Assembly (NCBI RefSeq): GCF_003049505.1
Contig: NZ_PYWN01000002.1
Coordinates: forward strand, 1-64,000
Length of the DNA stretch: 64,000 nt
Reading direction: 5' to 3'
From: Metasolibacillus meyeri
GTDB taxonomy: Bacteria > Bacillota > Bacilli > Bacillales_A > Planococcaceae
Each line of letters begins with the position of its first letter. The first letter of the stretch is position 1. Below are positions 35,205 to 45,631 of this stretch, piece by piece. The position numbers were made by a program, and so were the translations under genes. The notes under the pieces are model-generated. The model was not told where the DNA came from, made no database searches, and saw only the letters and a program-made list of their open reading frames with translations.

Positions 35205-37289
35205 CTATTGTGATGGTGTTTCCTCATAATCACAATCCGTATTCGTACACTGAATTTGTACACCCTTTTTCAGTTTCTTTTCAATTAACAATGAGCTACA
35301 TTTTGGACATGGTCGATTAATTGGCTTATCCCATGAAACGAATTCGCATTCCGGGTAACGGTTACAGCCGTAAAACAACCTTTTTGTTTTACTTTTACGC
35401 TCAACAATCTCCCCTTCTTTACATGTAGGACATTGCACCCCAATCGGCTTGACAATTGCCTTCGTATTGCGGCAATCTGGGAAATTGGAGCATGCCATAA
35501 ACTTGCCGTAACGCCCCAGTTTAAATACCATTGGCGCACCACATTTTTCACAGTCTTCTCCAGCAGGCTCATCTTTGATTTCGATTTTCTCCATCGCTTC
35601 ATCTGCATACTCAACACGCTTTTCAAAGTCCTTATAAAAAGCATCGATGACTTGTACCCAATTTGTCATACCCTCTTCTACACCGTCAAGATCTTGCTCC
35701 ATTTTCGCCGTAAATTCGATGTTCAATATTTCAGGGAAGAATTCAAATACAAGCTGATGTACGATTCCTCCTAACTCAGTAGGTACAAAACGTTTCGCAT
35801 CAAGCTGTACATAGCCGCGCTTTTGGATTGTATCTAACGTAGGTGCATACGTGGAAGGTCGACCGATACCTAGCTCTTCTAACGTTTTTACTAAACGAGC
35901 CTCTGAGTAACGAGGGGGTGGTTGCGTAAAATGTTGCTTTGGTTCAATTTCTAACGTTTTTACTTTATCACCAATTTCCATCTCTGGTAAAAGCTTTGTC
36001 GTTTCTTCCGTTTGATCATCTGTACCTTCTATATACAGTTTCATAAAGCCAGGGAATTTCACATGTGAACCGTTTGCTCGGAATTTCACATTTTCATTTA
36101 ATAAATCAACAGAAACCGTATCTAAAATAGCCGGTGCCATTTGGCTCGCGATAAATCGCTCCCAAATAAGTCGATATAGACGTAACTGATCTCGGCTTAA
36201 CACCGCCTTTAAATCCTCCGGTGTGCGCATTGTACTTGTCGGACGAATTGCTTCGTGCGCATCCTGTGCATTCGATTGCTTTTTCGTTTGCTTCGGCTCT
36301 GTCGCAATATAGTCTTTTCCGTATTTCGTATCTATATATTGCATCGCCTCGGCCTTTGCCGTTTCTGAGATACGTGTTGAATCTGTACGCATATATGTGA
36401 TTAAACCAACAGTGCCTTCTTTTTTCCCAATGTCAATACCTTCATATAGCTGCTGTGCAAGCATCATTGTTTTCTTTGCACGGAAATTCAACTTACGTGC
36501 CGCCTCTTGTTGTAATGAGGAAGTAGTAAAGGCAGGTGCTGCATTGCGCTTGCGTTCCTTTTTAATGACATCTGTTACGCTAAAATGATCACCTTTGATG
36601 TTTTTTAATATCGCCTTCACTTGCTCTTCATTTGTCAGCTTAATCTTCTCTGCTCCATCACCGTAATAAAGCGCATCAAATTGCTTTTTGTTTTTTTCAA
36701 ATAATCCTTCAACCGTCCAATATTCCTCTGGGACAAAGTGGGTAATCTCATTTTCTCGATCAATAATTAAACGCAGTGCAACAGATTGCACACGTCCAGC
36801 AGATAAGCCTTTTTTCACTTTTTTCCATAAAATTGGGCTAATATTGTAACCAACAAGGCGATCTAAAATACGTCTTGCTTGTTGTGCATCTACTAAATCT
36901 AAATTAATCGGGCGCGGATGTTTGAAGGATTCTAAAATTGCATCTTTCGTAATTTCATTAAAAACAACGCGACAATCTGACTCAATATCAATATTTAAAG
37001 CTGTTGCTAAATGCCACGCAATCGCTTCACCTTCGCGATCGGGGTCAGCTGCGAGATAAATTTTCTTCACTTTTTTTGCTGCCGTTTTTAATTCCTGCAA
37101 AACAGGACCTTTACCACGTATGGTAATATACTTAGGCTCATAGTTATTTTCGGTATCAATGCCCATTTGGCTGCGCGGTAAATCACGCACATGTCCTATA
37201 GAAGCCTTTACTTTATATTTTTTACCTAAGTATCGTTCAATTGTTTTTGCCTTTGCAGGCGATTCCACTATTACTAAATAATCTGCCAT
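35205..37289 (-). CDS. topA: DNA topoisomerase I TopA
   Basis: Type IA enzyme that relaxes negative supercoils. 694 residues. TOPRIM domain (about 1-115, [17 protein letters not shown] and [13 protein letters not shown]); catalytic core with the active Tyr in [14 protein letters not shown]; three C-terminal four-cysteine zinc modules (CEKCG...CSNFPDC, CPTC...CNRYPEC, CPKC...CTNTDC). Start has GGGGGAAAG upstream. Preceded by a 254-base leader with alternative hairpins. Confidence 0.98.
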   Translation of the reverse strand: MADYLVIVESPAKAKTIERYLGKKYKVKASIGHVRDLPRSQMGIDTENNYEPKYITIRGKGPVLQELKTAAKKVKKIYLAADPDREGEAIAWHLATALNIDIESDCRVVFNEITKDAILESFKHPRPINLDLVDAQQARRILDRLVGYNISPILWKKVKKGLSAGRVQSVALRLIIDRENEITHFVPEEYWTVEGLFEKNKKQFDALYYGDGAEKIKLTNEEQVKAILKNIKGDHFSVTDVIKKERKRNAAPAFTTSSLQQEAARKLNFRAKKTMMLAQQLYEGIDIGKKEGTVGLITYMRTDSTRISETAKAEAMQYIDTKYGKDYIATEPKQTKKQSNAQDAHEAIRPTSTMRTPEDLKAVLSRDQLRLYRLIWERFIASQMAPAILDTVSVDLLNENVKFRANGSHVKFPGFMKLYIEGTDDQTEETTKLLPEMEIGDKVKTLEIEPKQHFTQPPPRYSEARLVKTLEELGIGRPSTYAPTLDTIQKRGYVQLDAKRFVPTELGGIVHQLVFEFFPEILNIEFTAKMEQDLDGVEEGMTNWVQVIDAFYKDFEKRVEYADEAMEKIEIKDEPAGEDCEKCGAPMVFKLGRYGKFMACSNFPDCRNTKAIVKPIGVQCPTCKEGEIVERKSKTKRLFYGCNRYPECEFVSWDKPINRPCPKCSSLLIEKKLKKGVQIQCTNTDCDYEETPSQ

Positions 37290-37543
37290 TCATTTCTTTC
37301 CCCCTTAGAGAGGTTACTTATTTTATAGTTAATACGCCATGGTATTTCCATTCCCTTTTAATTGGCGTAATTGATTATTGCTTTGTGAATAAAGCCCTGA
37401 TGGATAACACGGATTTAATTGGGCTTAACGGAAAGCCCTGGATATGGGTTAGCCAAAGCTTAATTGATTCCACAATTTTTGTGAAATACAAAGCATACCT
37501 GTTGCAAAATGTATAACAGATTGACAGAGAATGCAACTTTTTT
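37290..37543. other. topA-dprA intergenic region with alternative hairpins
   Basis: No gene seen. AAGCCC at 37392-37397 and again at 37433-37438 flank a single GGGCTT at 37421-37426, so two mutually exclusive stems can form. A second inverted repeat TACGCCA/TGGCGTA lies nearer topA (about 37331-37371). No clear terminator for dprA was found. Confidence 0.4.
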
Positions 37544-38440
37544 TCAATATTTCATTTGAAACATTTGCAACTCTTCAACAATTTGTTGCCCATTCCATAC
37601 AGGAATTGCGCCTTCTTTTAATAAATTATTCGTTCCTTTCGATTGCTCTGAATGAATCGGTCCTGGTACCACAAAAACATCTTTACCATGCTCTAATGCG
37701 TGATCTGTTGTAATAAGGGTACCACTTTTCATAGCGGCTTCCGTTACGACTAAAGCACAGCTTAAGCCACTAATAATTCGATTACGCATCGGAAAATGCC
37801 ATTTCTTCGGACCCATATATGGTGGATATTCTGTCAGTAATAAATGCTCCTCAGCAATTTTAGCAGTGAGCTGTTTATTTTCCTTTGGATAGATATGCGC
37901 AAAACCATGTCCAACAACCGCAATCGTCTGACCGCCTAACTCAATCGTCATACGATGTGCTAGCGTGTCTGCGCCTTTTGCCAGCCCACTCACAATGACA
38001 TATTGCTCAGCAATTAAAGGCGGCAATATGGATTGTAAAGCAATTGTAGAATAATTTGTCGCATTGCGCGAGCCAATACAAGCGATTTTTCGTATTTGCT
38101 GCAATAAATCAAGTCGCCCTCTCGCATAAATGACTGTAGGAGCGTCGTGAAGCTGCAATAAGCTTTTCGGGTAGTGTTCACTCAGAAAAGGTATCGCATG
38201 TATACTACACTGCTCATAATACGCCTTAAACGACGTTTTTACTGCCTTGTTATAATTTATTTGTAATGTTTGAGCGGTTTGTAGTTGAATTTGAAGTATT
38301 TTTGCAAGCTCTTTTGCTGAAATAAGTGGTAATTGTTGCAATGTTTCTATTTCATATAATAGGCGCTGAAGTTTATTTAACGGTAGAGGATAAACATAGT
38401 GTAACGCTAATAATTGCTGTATTTCTTCTTGACTTTGCAT
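37544..38440 (-). CDS. dprA: DNA processing protein DprA (Smf)
   Basis: Loads RecA on incoming single-stranded DNA during natural transformation. The ATG at 38440, after AAGGAGTG, gives 298 residues; the longer reading to 38554 runs into the sucD terminator and is rejected. N-terminal SAM-like region, then the Rossmann-fold core with IGSRNATNYS, VSGLAKGADTLAH, VVGHGFAHIYPKEN and FPMRNRIISGLS. It could be stand-alone, since a terminator precedes it. Confidence 0.96.
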   Translation of the reverse strand: MQSQEEIQQLLALHYVYPLPLNKLQRLLYEIETLQQLPLISAKELAKILQIQLQTAQTLQINYNKAVKTSFKAYYEQCSIHAIPFLSEHYPKSLLQLHDAPTVIYARGRLDLLQQIRKIACIGSRNATNYSTIALQSILPPLIAEQYVIVSGLAKGADTLAHRMTIELGGQTIAVVGHGFAHIYPKENKQLTAKIAEEHLLLTEYPPYMGPKKWHFPMRNRIISGLSCALVVTEAAMKSGTLITTDHALEHGKDVFVVPGPIHSEQSKGTNNLLKEGAIPVWNGQQIVEELQMFQMKY

Positions 38441-38543
38441 GTCGTCACTCCTTAGTGAAAGTAGTATGACCACATAGCAATATTTTCTGCGATGAGTAAC
38501 CGCAGGAGCAGAGCATAGCTTATGGGGATAGCTATATAAAAAA

Positions 38544-38566
38544 GTGTAGCACAAAATGTGCTACAC
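38544..38566 (-). terminator. Terminator after sucCD
   Basis: GTGTAGCAC (38544-38552) and GTGCTACAC (38558-38566), 5-base loop, followed on the minus strand by six T. It lies about 65 bases after the sucD stop. Confidence 0.88.
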
Positions 38567-38632
38567 CTTCTACAGTAATCAATTACGTCTTGTCCAAATT
38601 TGAATGGAGTGCTACTATGCACTCGCTCCAAA

Positions 38633-39535
38633 TTAATGTGTTTTACATTTATCGTATAAGCCTTTTTCTTTAATTACACGAATTAAAGTTTCACCGATAA
38701 CAGATGGTGTGTCTGCTACTTCAATACCTGCTGCGTTCATTGCTTTGATTTTTTCAGCAGCTGTACCTTTACCACCTGAAATAATCGCACCAGCATGTCC
38801 CATACGTTTGCCTGGAGGTGCTGTTTGACCACCGATAAAGCCTACTACAGGTTTTGTCATGTTCGCTTTTACCCATTCAGCCGCTTCTTCTTCCGCTGTA
38901 CCACCGATTTCACCAATCATGACAACTGCATATGTGTCTGGATCATCATTGAAAGCTGATAATACATCGATAAAGTTTGTACCATTTACAGGGTCACCAC
39001 CGATACCAACTGCTGTTGATTGGCCAATACCTTCTTGTGATAATTGGTGTACTGCTTCATAAGTTAATGTACCTGAACGAGATACAACCCCAACATGACC
39101 TTTTGTATGGATATAGCCTGGCATAATACCGATTTTACATTCGTCAGAAGTAATAACACCTGGGCAGTTTGGTCCTACTAAGCGTGTTTTCTTGCCTTCC
39201 ATATAGCGCTTTACTTTCACCATATCAAGAACAGGAATATGCTCTGTAATACAAATTGCCATATCTAATCCAGCATCTACACCTTCCATAATCGCATCTG
39301 CTGCGAATGGTGCTGGTACGTAAATAACGGATACGTTTGCGCCTGTTGCTTTTACTGCTTCTTCTACAGTGTTAAATACTGGTACACCTTCAACTTCTAA
39401 ACCGCCTTTACCTGGTGTAACACCAGCTACGATTTTTGTACCGTATTCAAGCATTTGCTTTGTATGGAAAAGGGCTGTTTCACCCGTAATCCCTTGTACG
39501 ATTACTTTCGTGTCTTTATTAATATAAACACTCAT
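38633..39535 (-). CDS. sucD: Succinyl-CoA synthetase alpha subunit SucD
   Basis: TCA-cycle enzyme making succinate and ATP from succinyl-CoA. 300 residues. CoA-binding domain with [16 protein letters not shown]; phosphorylated active-site His247 in [36 protein letters not shown]. Forms a complex with SucC, encoded 18 bases upstream. Confidence 0.98.
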   Translation of the reverse strand: MSVYINKDTKVIVQGITGETALFHTKQMLEYGTKIVAGVTPGKGGLEVEGVPVFNTVEEAVKATGANVSVIYVPAPFAADAIMEGVDAGLDMAICITEHIPVLDMVKVKRYMEGKKTRLVGPNCPGVITSDECKIGIMPGYIHTKGHVGVVSRSGTLTYEAVHQLSQEGIGQSTAVGIGGDPVNGTNFIDVLSAFNDDPDTYAVVMIGEIGGTAEEEAAEWVKANMTKPVVGFIGGQTAPPGKRMGHAGAIISGGKGTAAEKIKAMNAAGIEVADTPSVIGETLIRVIKEKGLYDKCKTH

Positions 39536-39553
39536 TGATTCTCCCTACCTTCC

Positions 39554-40714
39554 TTAGCCTACAAGTCCTACGATTTTTTGTGCGCCATCAGCCATTGAGT
39601 CCGCTGCGACGATATTTAAACCAGATTCGTTTAATAATTTTTTACCAAGGTCTACGTTTGTACCTTCTAAACGTACTACTAATGGAATCGTTAACCCTAC
39701 TTGCTTCGTCGCTTCGATAACGCCTTCTGCAATTACGTCACACTTCATAATACCGCCGAAAATGTTAACGAAAATACCTTTTACATTTTCATCAGATAGG
39801 ATGATTTTAAATGCTTCTGTTACTTTTTCTGCTGTAGCGCCGCCCCCAACGTCAAGGAAGTTAGCCGGTTGGCCGCCATAATAGCTGATTGTATCCATTG
39901 TTGCCATCGCTAAACCAGCACCGTTAACCATACAGCCGATGTTACCATCTAAAGAGATGTAGCTTAAATCATATTTAGATGCTTCGATTTCTTTTGCATC
40001 TTCCTCGTCAAAGTCACGTAATTCAACGATGTCTTTATGACGGTATAATGCGTTTGCATCGAAGTTGAATTTCGCATCAAGTGCTACTACATCATCATCA
40101 CCAGTTACAACTAATGGGTTGATTTCAACGATTGACGCATCTTTTTCTACAAACGCTTGGTATAAACCTAGCATTAATTTAACCGCTTTATTTACTAATT
40201 TCGCTGGAATATTCATGTTGAATGCCATGCGACGTGCTTGGAAGCCTGTTAAGCCTGTTACAGGGTCGATTACTTCTTTGAAGATTTTTTCTGGCGTATT
40301 TTCTGCCACTTCTTCAATATCCATACCGCCTTCTTCAGAACCCATTAAAGTTACACGAGAAGTAGCACGATCAAGTACTAAACCTAAATAATATTCTTTG
40401 CGAATATCTGATCCTTCTTCAATGTAAAGACGCTTTACTTCTTTACCTTCTGGACCTGTTTGGTGTGTTACTAATATTTTACCAAGTAGCTCTTTTGCGT
40501 AAGTGCGTACTTCATCGAGATTTTTCGCGATTTTAACACCGCCCGCCTTACCGCGGCCACCTGCGTGGATTTGTGCTTTTACAACTGTTACGTTAGCGCC
40601 TAATTCTTTCGCTACTTTCACAGCTTCATCTGGAGAAAACGCTACTTTTCCTTTCGGTACAGCAACGCCATACTTTCTCAAGATTTCCTTCCCTTGATAC
40701 TCATGGATATTCAT
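39554..40714 (-). CDS. sucC: Succinyl-CoA synthetase beta subunit SucC
   Basis: ADP-binding subunit of succinyl-CoA synthetase. 386 residues, the usual length. ATP-grasp domain with [16 protein letters not shown] and EINPLV; C-terminal domain with [11 protein letters not shown] and [15 protein letters not shown]. First gene of the sucCD operon, with a promoter-like sequence at 40766-40794. Confidence 0.98.
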   Translation of the reverse strand: MNIHEYQGKEILRKYGVAVPKGKVAFSPDEAVKVAKELGANVTVVKAQIHAGGRGKAGGVKIAKNLDEVRTYAKELLGKILVTHQTGPEGKEVKRLYIEEGSDIRKEYYLGLVLDRATSRVTLMGSEEGGMDIEEVAENTPEKIFKEVIDPVTGLTGFQARRMAFNMNIPAKLVNKAVKLMLGLYQAFVEKDASIVEINPLVVTGDDDVVALDAKFNFDANALYRHKDIVELRDFDEEDAKEIEASKYDLSYISLDGNIGCMVNGAGLAMATMDTISYYGGQPANFLDVGGGATAEKVTEAFKIILSDENVKGIFVNIFGGIMKCDVIAEGVIEATKQVGLTIPLVVRLEGTNVDLGKKLLNESGLNIVAADSMADGAQKIVGLVG

Positions 40715-40765
40715 AATCCATCCTCCTATCAGACAATTTGGATATTATTTTAATTACCATCATCT

Positions 40766-40794
40766 ATTTTATACAAACACTGTGCTCATGTCTA
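40766..40794 (-). promoter_or_regulatory. Candidate sucCD promoter
   Basis: Minus strand: -35 TAGACA (40789-40794), 17-base spacer, -10 TAAAAT (40766-40771). GGAGG precedes the sucC ATG. Confidence 0.55.
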
Positions 40795-40874
40795 TAATTG
40801 TCTTTAATGCGGAATTTTCAATCAATTATACTGTATTATTCTCGAAATAATCGCGATATTTGTTATAACACAGC

Positions 40875-40899
40875 AAAACGACGCTAATTGCGTCGTTTT
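40875..40899 (-). terminator. Terminator after ylqH
   Basis: AAAACGACGC (40875-40884) and GCGTCGTTTT (40890-40899), 5-base loop. The stem overlaps the last codons of ylqH; the minus-strand T-run is short (TTTT). Confidence 0.75.
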
Positions 40900-41177
40900 A
40901 ATTCATTGTGCTGGCGATCCAAATGATAAATAAAGGCAAATACCTCTGCCACAGCTTGATATAGCTGCTCCGGTATCGTTTCGTTTAAATCGAGCTGCCC
41001 CAATAATTCGACAAGATTTGAGTCTTCATGAACAGGGACATTGTGCAACGATGCCTGCTCTAAAATATTTTCTGCGATTTTCCCTTTTCCTTTTGCTACT
41101 ATTTTTGGACCAGCACTTTCACCAGGATTATAAGAGAGAGCAATCGCTTCTTTTCTAACATATTTTCTTTCACTCAT
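40884..41177 (-). CDS. ylqH: YlqH, FlhB C-terminal-domain homologue
   Basis: 97-residue soluble protein that matches the cytoplasmic tail of FlhB downstream of its NPTH cleavage site: AIALSYNPGESAGPKIVAKGKGKIAENILEQA aligns with the FlhB segment beginning AIALKYDED. It lacks the membrane half and the NPTH motif. The ATG overlaps the ylqG stop by four bases. The natural partner appears to be YlqG, whose C-terminus is FliK-like; function is not established. Confidence 0.9.
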   Translation of the reverse strand: MSERKYVRKEAIALSYNPGESAGPKIVAKGKGKIAENILEQASLHNVPVHEDSNLVELLGQLDLNETIPEQLYQAVAEVFAFIYHLDRQHNELKRRN

Positions 41178-43063
41178 ACGCGAATATCCACCCCACTATG
41201 CTCCTCTACATGTTCTTTTGTGGAGCGCTCAGTCTGCTCTTGTGCGGCACTTTCAAACTGCTTTATAAAGACAGCCGATAACTGATAATCCTTACTTGCT
41301 AACCCTTCTTTTAAAGATTTTTTTAATGGTTCAGCTAATGGTGCTAAACCTAAATGATCATTAAACAAGGTCACCGTAACGATGCGATTTTGCACTTGCA
41401 TATCAATGACTGTTTCCTGCAAAGATTCCATATGCAAATAAAAGAGAACACGCGCATAATTAGCATCAATTTTACCATCCTCTTTCATGCGACCATTCCA
41501 TTGCAAAGTAGCATCCATTTTCTTGCCGAAAAACTCTAGCGGCACTTGCATAACAAGCTGGTGTTGGTGCCCATTTTCACCCGATAAAAGCTGCATACCG
41601 TTCATACGTGCCATTACCATTTCCGCAGCATCACGTAGCGCTGGCGGTGTTGTCGTATCTTGAATAAGCGCTAATAGCTGCGGCTTTAATTGCTGGGCAA
41701 CAGCTTGCATATCTGTCGCTTTATTTTGCAATGTTGCCTCATAGCTTATACCTAGCCCTTTTAATACAGTTTTCATCGCCTGCTCCATCGCCTTGCTATC
41801 GACCGCTGACTGTAGCTGGGCATCCGCTTGTGTCAGCTGTGATTGAATAGCAGGTTGCTGCATATTTTTTGCTTCTTGTACCAGATTTCGTAATAGCGTC
41901 TCTTGATTATTTACTGTTAGCTCTGGCTTTAACATGGAAAGGATTTGCTCTTTTGTTGATAGCCCTTGCTCATTCTTCGTAAAGAGTTGTGATGCTGTAT
42001 TGTTCGCATATGCTTTTACAAGCTCTGTTTGCAACTGTTGAGCAAAAGTCGTAAGTGCTTGCTTGCTTTGTGGCAGCTGTGAAAAGCGTGTAACAAGTTG
42101 CTGTAGTTGTTCTTTTTGTGCTGTTGTTAGCAGGTTGTCATTTGTGATAAAAGCACGCGCTTGTTCAACGATTGCACTGCTTTGCTCAGGTTTTGCTTGT
42201 AACATTTGCATAATTAATTGCCCCGCACTATTGGATGGCGCTTGTGCTCGCTGAGCTTGTTGTGCTTGCCAATTAGACAAGGTCGCATTTTGTGGCACCA
42301 CTCCTGCTTGTTTGAGAAGCTGCAATGATTGCAAGCGTTCACTAATATTTGAAGTTTGGTCACTTAACAGTTGTACAGCACGCGCCAGCATTGTCCCCCC
42401 AAGCTCCGCATCGAAAGGCTTCGCAATTGTTTGCAACTGCCCTAGTACAGATGCCTTTAGTTGCTCATTTCCTCCTGTCGCACCTGCTAGTTGCTGCAAT
42501 AGATTTTGCAGCGCTGTCGACATGCCATCCGTTTTTGCTCCTTGTACTAATGCTTGAAACACCTGATTCGTAAAGGGCATTTTATATTCGACCATGCGTT
42601 GAATCGCTAAAAGTGCGTCTTGCTTCGACACACCTTCAGGCAAGTTTTTCATCCATTGCTCTGCCTGTATAAGCTGCTCTCTTGAAATCGGCATCTGCTG
42701 TTTCATAAAATGACCTAGCACTTGTTGCATATCTGCTGTTTTTGGTAAATTCATCGTTTCTAACAGCTGTGTCATTTGCTGTGCTGGTGTTAATGTAGGT
42801 GACATCGGATTCGATACAACCTTTAACTCGGTTTGCGCGCCAGCCGTATTCGTCACTTGAAAGAAATGTGCATCGCCTACTTTTAGTGGCACTTCTAATT
42901 TTGCCACTAATTTATTGTTACCAACTTGGATTTCTGCCATTTGATCAGGATAAAGCTGCTTAATCGTGCCATGAAATATTTGTCCTTGCTTTAAAGTTAA
43001 CGGTTGATTTGTCATTGCCACTTGTGTTTGTTGTGCAACTGGATTAAATGATGTAGATGTCAT
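41174..43063 (-). CDS. ylqG: YlqG, FliK-like protein
   Basis: 629 residues. N-terminal ~90 residues look like a small beta-domain (GQIFHGTIKQLYPDQMAEIQVGN); the middle is Gln/Ala/Leu-rich and helical; the C-terminal 120 residues (LVMQVPLEFFGKKMDATLQWNGRM..., VIDMQVQNRIVTVTLF) resemble the FliK C-terminal domain. No signal peptide. It is coupled with ylqH and lies four bases after rnhB. A role as an alternative specificity-switch pair with YlqH is an inference. Confidence 0.85.
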   Translation of the reverse strand: MTSTSFNPVAQQTQVAMTNQPLTLKQGQIFHGTIKQLYPDQMAEIQVGNNKLVAKLEVPLKVGDAHFFQVTNTAGAQTELKVVSNPMSPTLTPAQQMTQLLETMNLPKTADMQQVLGHFMKQQMPISREQLIQAEQWMKNLPEGVSKQDALLAIQRMVEYKMPFTNQVFQALVQGAKTDGMSTALQNLLQQLAGATGGNEQLKASVLGQLQTIAKPFDAELGGTMLARAVQLLSDQTSNISERLQSLQLLKQAGVVPQNATLSNWQAQQAQRAQAPSNSAGQLIMQMLQAKPEQSSAIVEQARAFITNDNLLTTAQKEQLQQLVTRFSQLPQSKQALTTFAQQLQTELVKAYANNTASQLFTKNEQGLSTKEQILSMLKPELTVNNQETLLRNLVQEAKNMQQPAIQSQLTQADAQLQSAVDSKAMEQAMKTVLKGLGISYEATLQNKATDMQAVAQQLKPQLLALIQDTTTPPALRDAAEMVMARMNGMQLLSGENGHQHQLVMQVPLEFFGKKMDATLQWNGRMKEDGKIDANYARVLFYLHMESLQETVIDMQVQNRIVTVTLFNDHLGLAPLAEPLKKSLKEGLASKDYQLSAVFIKQFESAAQEQTERSTKEHVEEHSGVDIRV

Positions 43064-43067
43064 ACAA

Positions 43068-43823
43068 TCACCCCTTAATCATAGATTTGATTGGCTCAAA
43101 ACTTGCTCGATGGTGAATCGTAGGCCCGTACTTAGCCAAGGCCTCTAAATGCTGTTTCGTTCCATAACCTGCATGCTGCTCAAAGCCATATTGCGGAAAA
43201 TTTTGTGCAAGCTCTTCCATATAATGATCACGCGCTGTTTTCGCTAAAATAGAGGCTGCCGCAATCGCTAAGCTTTTCGCATCCCCTTTAATAATGGACT
43301 GTTGTGGTATAGCAATCGGTAACGTCATCGCATCTGCTATGACAAAATCTGGCCTGATGTTTAATGTTTCTACACTGATTGCCATTGATTGTTTTGTCGC
43401 TTCATAAATATTGATTTCATCAATTATTTTAGCACTTTGAAAATGAACATTGTAGCTAAGTGCATGCTCTTTTACGAGCTCACACATACGCTCTCTCACT
43501 TCCTTTGATAATTGCTTTGAATCATTTAAACCAAGTAACGCCTGACAATTTTCAGGTAAAATGACTGCTGCCGTCACAACAGGACCTGCTAGCGGTCCAC
43601 GCCCTGCCTCATCGACACCTGCAACTAGCCGCCCAAACTGCGCATCAAAAGCAATTTTAGCATCATGCTCCTGCTGTAACTTCTGTTGCTTGTCCATACG
43701 TTTTAAAAACTGCTGCCATGCTTTTTGCACACCTGCACGTTCATCCTGCTGGATTGTCTTCATCCATGTCTCATATTGTGTAGCAGCTTTCAAAGTAGCT
43801 GTAATTTCTTTAATTGTTTGCAT
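43068..43823 (-). CDS. rnhB: Ribonuclease HII RnhB
   Basis: Removes ribonucleotides from DNA duplexes. 251 residues, with the ~65-residue N-terminal extension usual in Bacillales. Catalytic DEAGRGPLAGPVV at 71-83 (Asp71, Glu72), later acidic residues in DSKQLS and VIADAMTLP. First gene of the rnhB-ylqG-ylqH group. Confidence 0.97.
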   Translation of the reverse strand: MQTIKEITATLKAATQYETWMKTIQQDERAGVQKAWQQFLKRMDKQQKLQQEHDAKIAFDAQFGRLVAGVDEAGRGPLAGPVVTAAVILPENCQALLGLNDSKQLSKEVRERMCELVKEHALSYNVHFQSAKIIDEINIYEATKQSMAISVETLNIRPDFVIADAMTLPIAIPQQSIIKGDAKSLAIAAASILAKTARDHYMEELAQNFPQYGFEQHAGYGTKQHLEALAKYGPTIHHRASFEPIKSMIKG

Positions 43824-43914
43824 GTTTTATAACCTCATCTCTATTACGTATATCGGTTTGTTTTTTTCTATTTTTATGATGGACAATGCTTAAGCCGTAG
43901 AAAAATCACTATGT

Positions 43915-43977
43915 GATGAGCGAATTTGCTACTTGGTTGAGCGATTTCTTTTGTCCGTTGAGCGAACCTACATAAAA
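43915..43977. repeat. 21-bp tandem repeat array, copy 1
   Basis: Three consecutive units with a 21-bp period beginning TGAGCGA (43915-43935, 43936-43956, 43957 onward). Consensus starts GTTGAGCGAATTT, with unit ends alternating between CTTG and GTCC. The same repeat occurs at 50020-50118. It is intergenic, between rbgA and rnhB. Confidence 0.8.
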
Positions 43978-43978
43978 A

Positions 43979-44013
43979 GGCTATTCGAAAAGAAAATCTC
44001 TTCCCGAATAGCC
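43979..44013 (-). terminator. Terminator after rbgA
   Basis: GGCTATTCG (43979-43987) and CGAATAGCC (44005-44013) with further inner pairing, followed on the minus strand by five T. Confidence 0.9.
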
Positions 44014-44022
44014 TCAAGTATA

Positions 44023-44883
44023 TTACTTCTCCAACTCTTCATCCACAAAATCAAATGTCAGCTTACCTAAATGCTGACTGCGAATGTCACGCACAATAAG
44101 CTCTGCTACTTGATCATAATCAATTTCGCCACCTTGTCCAAACACGCGGCGAAGCTGACCGATATGATCGAATGTTTCAACTAGGTCCTCATGCACAAAC
44201 GTTAATTTGTAGCGCTCTTCCATTCGTGCTGGGTAATGTAGCGCTAAAAAGCGTAAACCATATACCGCTAAATCTTCCATATTGGTAATCGTATCTTTAA
44301 TCGCACCTGTTAACGCTAATTTATAGCCGATTTCTTGATCCTCGAATTTCGGCCATAAAATACCTGGTGTATCGAGCAATTCTAGCTCCTTCGCAACTTT
44401 AATCCATTGCTGTGCCTTTGTAACTCCCGGTGTATTGCCTGTTTTAGCAATATTTTTTTTCGCTAAACGATTAATTAATGTTGATTTACCTACGTTTGGG
44501 ATACCGACAATCATCGCACGAATGGCACGCGGCTTCATACCTTTTGCCTTCATACGCGCCCATTTATCTGCTAAAATGGCTTGCGCTGCTTTTGTTACAG
44601 CTTGTAAGCCTTTACCTTCAAGCGAATTAATTGCTACCGCCTTATGACCTTGTTCGTCAAAATATTGCAGCCATTTACGCGTTTCGCTTTCATCTGCCAT
44701 ATCTTGCTTATTTAAAATAAGTAGTCTCGGTTTTTGATGAATGACTTGGTCAATCATCGGGTTGCGTGATGATAACGGAAGTCGTGCATCGACGAGCTCA
44801 AACACGATATCCACAAGCTTTAAATTTTCCGACACTTGGCGGCGTGCTTTTGCCATATGCCCTGGAAACCATTGAATTGTCAC
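44023..44883 (-). CDS. rbgA: Ribosome biogenesis GTPase RbgA (YlqF)
   Basis: Assembles the 50S subunit late in maturation. 286 residues, a circularly permuted GTPase: G4 NKQDMAD comes first (about residue 58), then G1 [14 protein letters not shown] (about 127) and G3 [10 protein letters not shown]-terminal helical ANTAR-like domain follows. N-terminal [13 protein letters not shown] is the family signature. Confidence 0.97.
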   Translation of the reverse strand: MTIQWFPGHMAKARRQVSENLKLVDIVFELVDARLPLSSRNPMIDQVIHQKPRLLILNKQDMADESETRKWLQYFDEQGHKAVAINSLEGKGLQAVTKAAQAILADKWARMKAKGMKPRAIRAMIVGIPNVGKSTLINRLAKKNIAKTGNTPGVTKAQQWIKVAKELELLDTPGILWPKFEDQEIGYKLALTGAIKDTITNMEDLAVYGLRFLALHYPARMEERYKLTFVHEDLVETFDHIGQLRRVFGQGGEIDYDQVAELIVRDIRSQHLGKLTFDFVDEELEK

Positions 44884-44903
44884 AATAAATCCTCCTATTT
44901 AAA

Positions 44904-44938
44904 AAGGGAACGTTCTAAAATTTTTTAGACGCCCCCTT
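44904..44938 (-). terminator. Terminator between lepB and rbgA
   Basis: Imperfect long stem (44904-44920 with 44923-44938; AAGGG/CCCTT outer, CTAAAA/TTTTAG inner) followed on the minus strand by five T. Directly after the lepB stop. Confidence 0.75.
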
Positions 44939-44944
44939 AGCCTA

Positions 44945-45505
44945 TTATTTCACTATCTTTATATCGCTCACTGGCCAAAAGATAAGATTCGTATTTCCAA
45001 TAATCTCTTTTTGATCTACAAGACCAATGTGACGGCTATCTTTACTAAAACGACGGTTATCTCCCATTACAAAAACATGACCTTCTGGAATTACATCCGA
45101 CTGTACAATGTCTTGTAATTTAAAGTTACCTGTTAAGTTACCATCTACAATTTCTGCTTTATATTTGTCTAAATAAGGCTCATCAATTGGTTCACCGTTA
45201 ATATAAAGCTGATCATCTTTATACTCAACATGATCTCCCGGCAGTCCAATTACACGTTTTATATAATCTTTTTGCTCTGGTGCGTGAAATACAACGATAT
45301 CAAAACGATCAGGGCTACCAATTTTATAACCTATCTTATTCACAATCATGCGATCGCCATTTTCAAGGGTTGGCATCATCGAATCTCCATCTACAACGAT
45401 GGGTGTGAATAAAAAATAACGAATAATAGCTGCAACAGCAAATGCGATGAGTAACGCCTTTGCCCATTCAAAGAGCTCATTTTTTTCTTTTTTTGTTTGT
45501 TCCAA
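44945..45505 (-). CDS. lepB: Signal peptidase I
   Basis: Cleaves signal peptides of exported proteins. 186 residues. One N-terminal membrane anchor (about 16-34) and the Ser/Lys dyad: Ser42 in VVDGDSMMPTLENGD and Lys83 in DYIKRVIGLPGDHVEY; box E is GDNRRFSKDSRHIG. It is inserted between rplS and rbgA, as sip-type genes are in many Bacillales. Confidence 0.97.
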   Translation of the reverse strand: MEQTKKEKNELFEWAKALLIAFAVAAIIRYFLFTPIVVDGDSMMPTLENGDRMIVNKIGYKIGSPDRFDIVVFHAPEQKDYIKRVIGLPGDHVEYKDDQLYINGEPIDEPYLDKYKAEIVDGNLTGNFKLQDIVQSDVIPEGHVFVMGDNRRFSKDSRHIGLVDQKEIIGNTNLIFWPVSDIKIVK

Positions 45506-45591
45506 GCGAATATCCCCCTCGTTCTTCCATTACTATTGTATACGAAATTGCGATGACACGCAAAAAAACAATCCACTTATAAAATAAAGAA

Positions 45592-45618
45592 AAAGAGCTT
45601 GTCATTACAAGCCCCTTT
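45592..45618 (-). terminator. Terminator after rplS
   Basis: 45592-45602 pairs with 45607-45618 (ACAAGC core, several G-U pairs, 4-base loop), then TTTCTTTATTTT on the minus strand. Confidence 0.75.
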
Positions 45619-45631
45619 CTTTACATAACTA

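Noticed and set aside
38441-38554. N-terminal extension of DprA to 336 residues
   Set aside because: It overlaps the sucD terminator and has no homologous content; the ATG at 38440 has AAGGAGTG.
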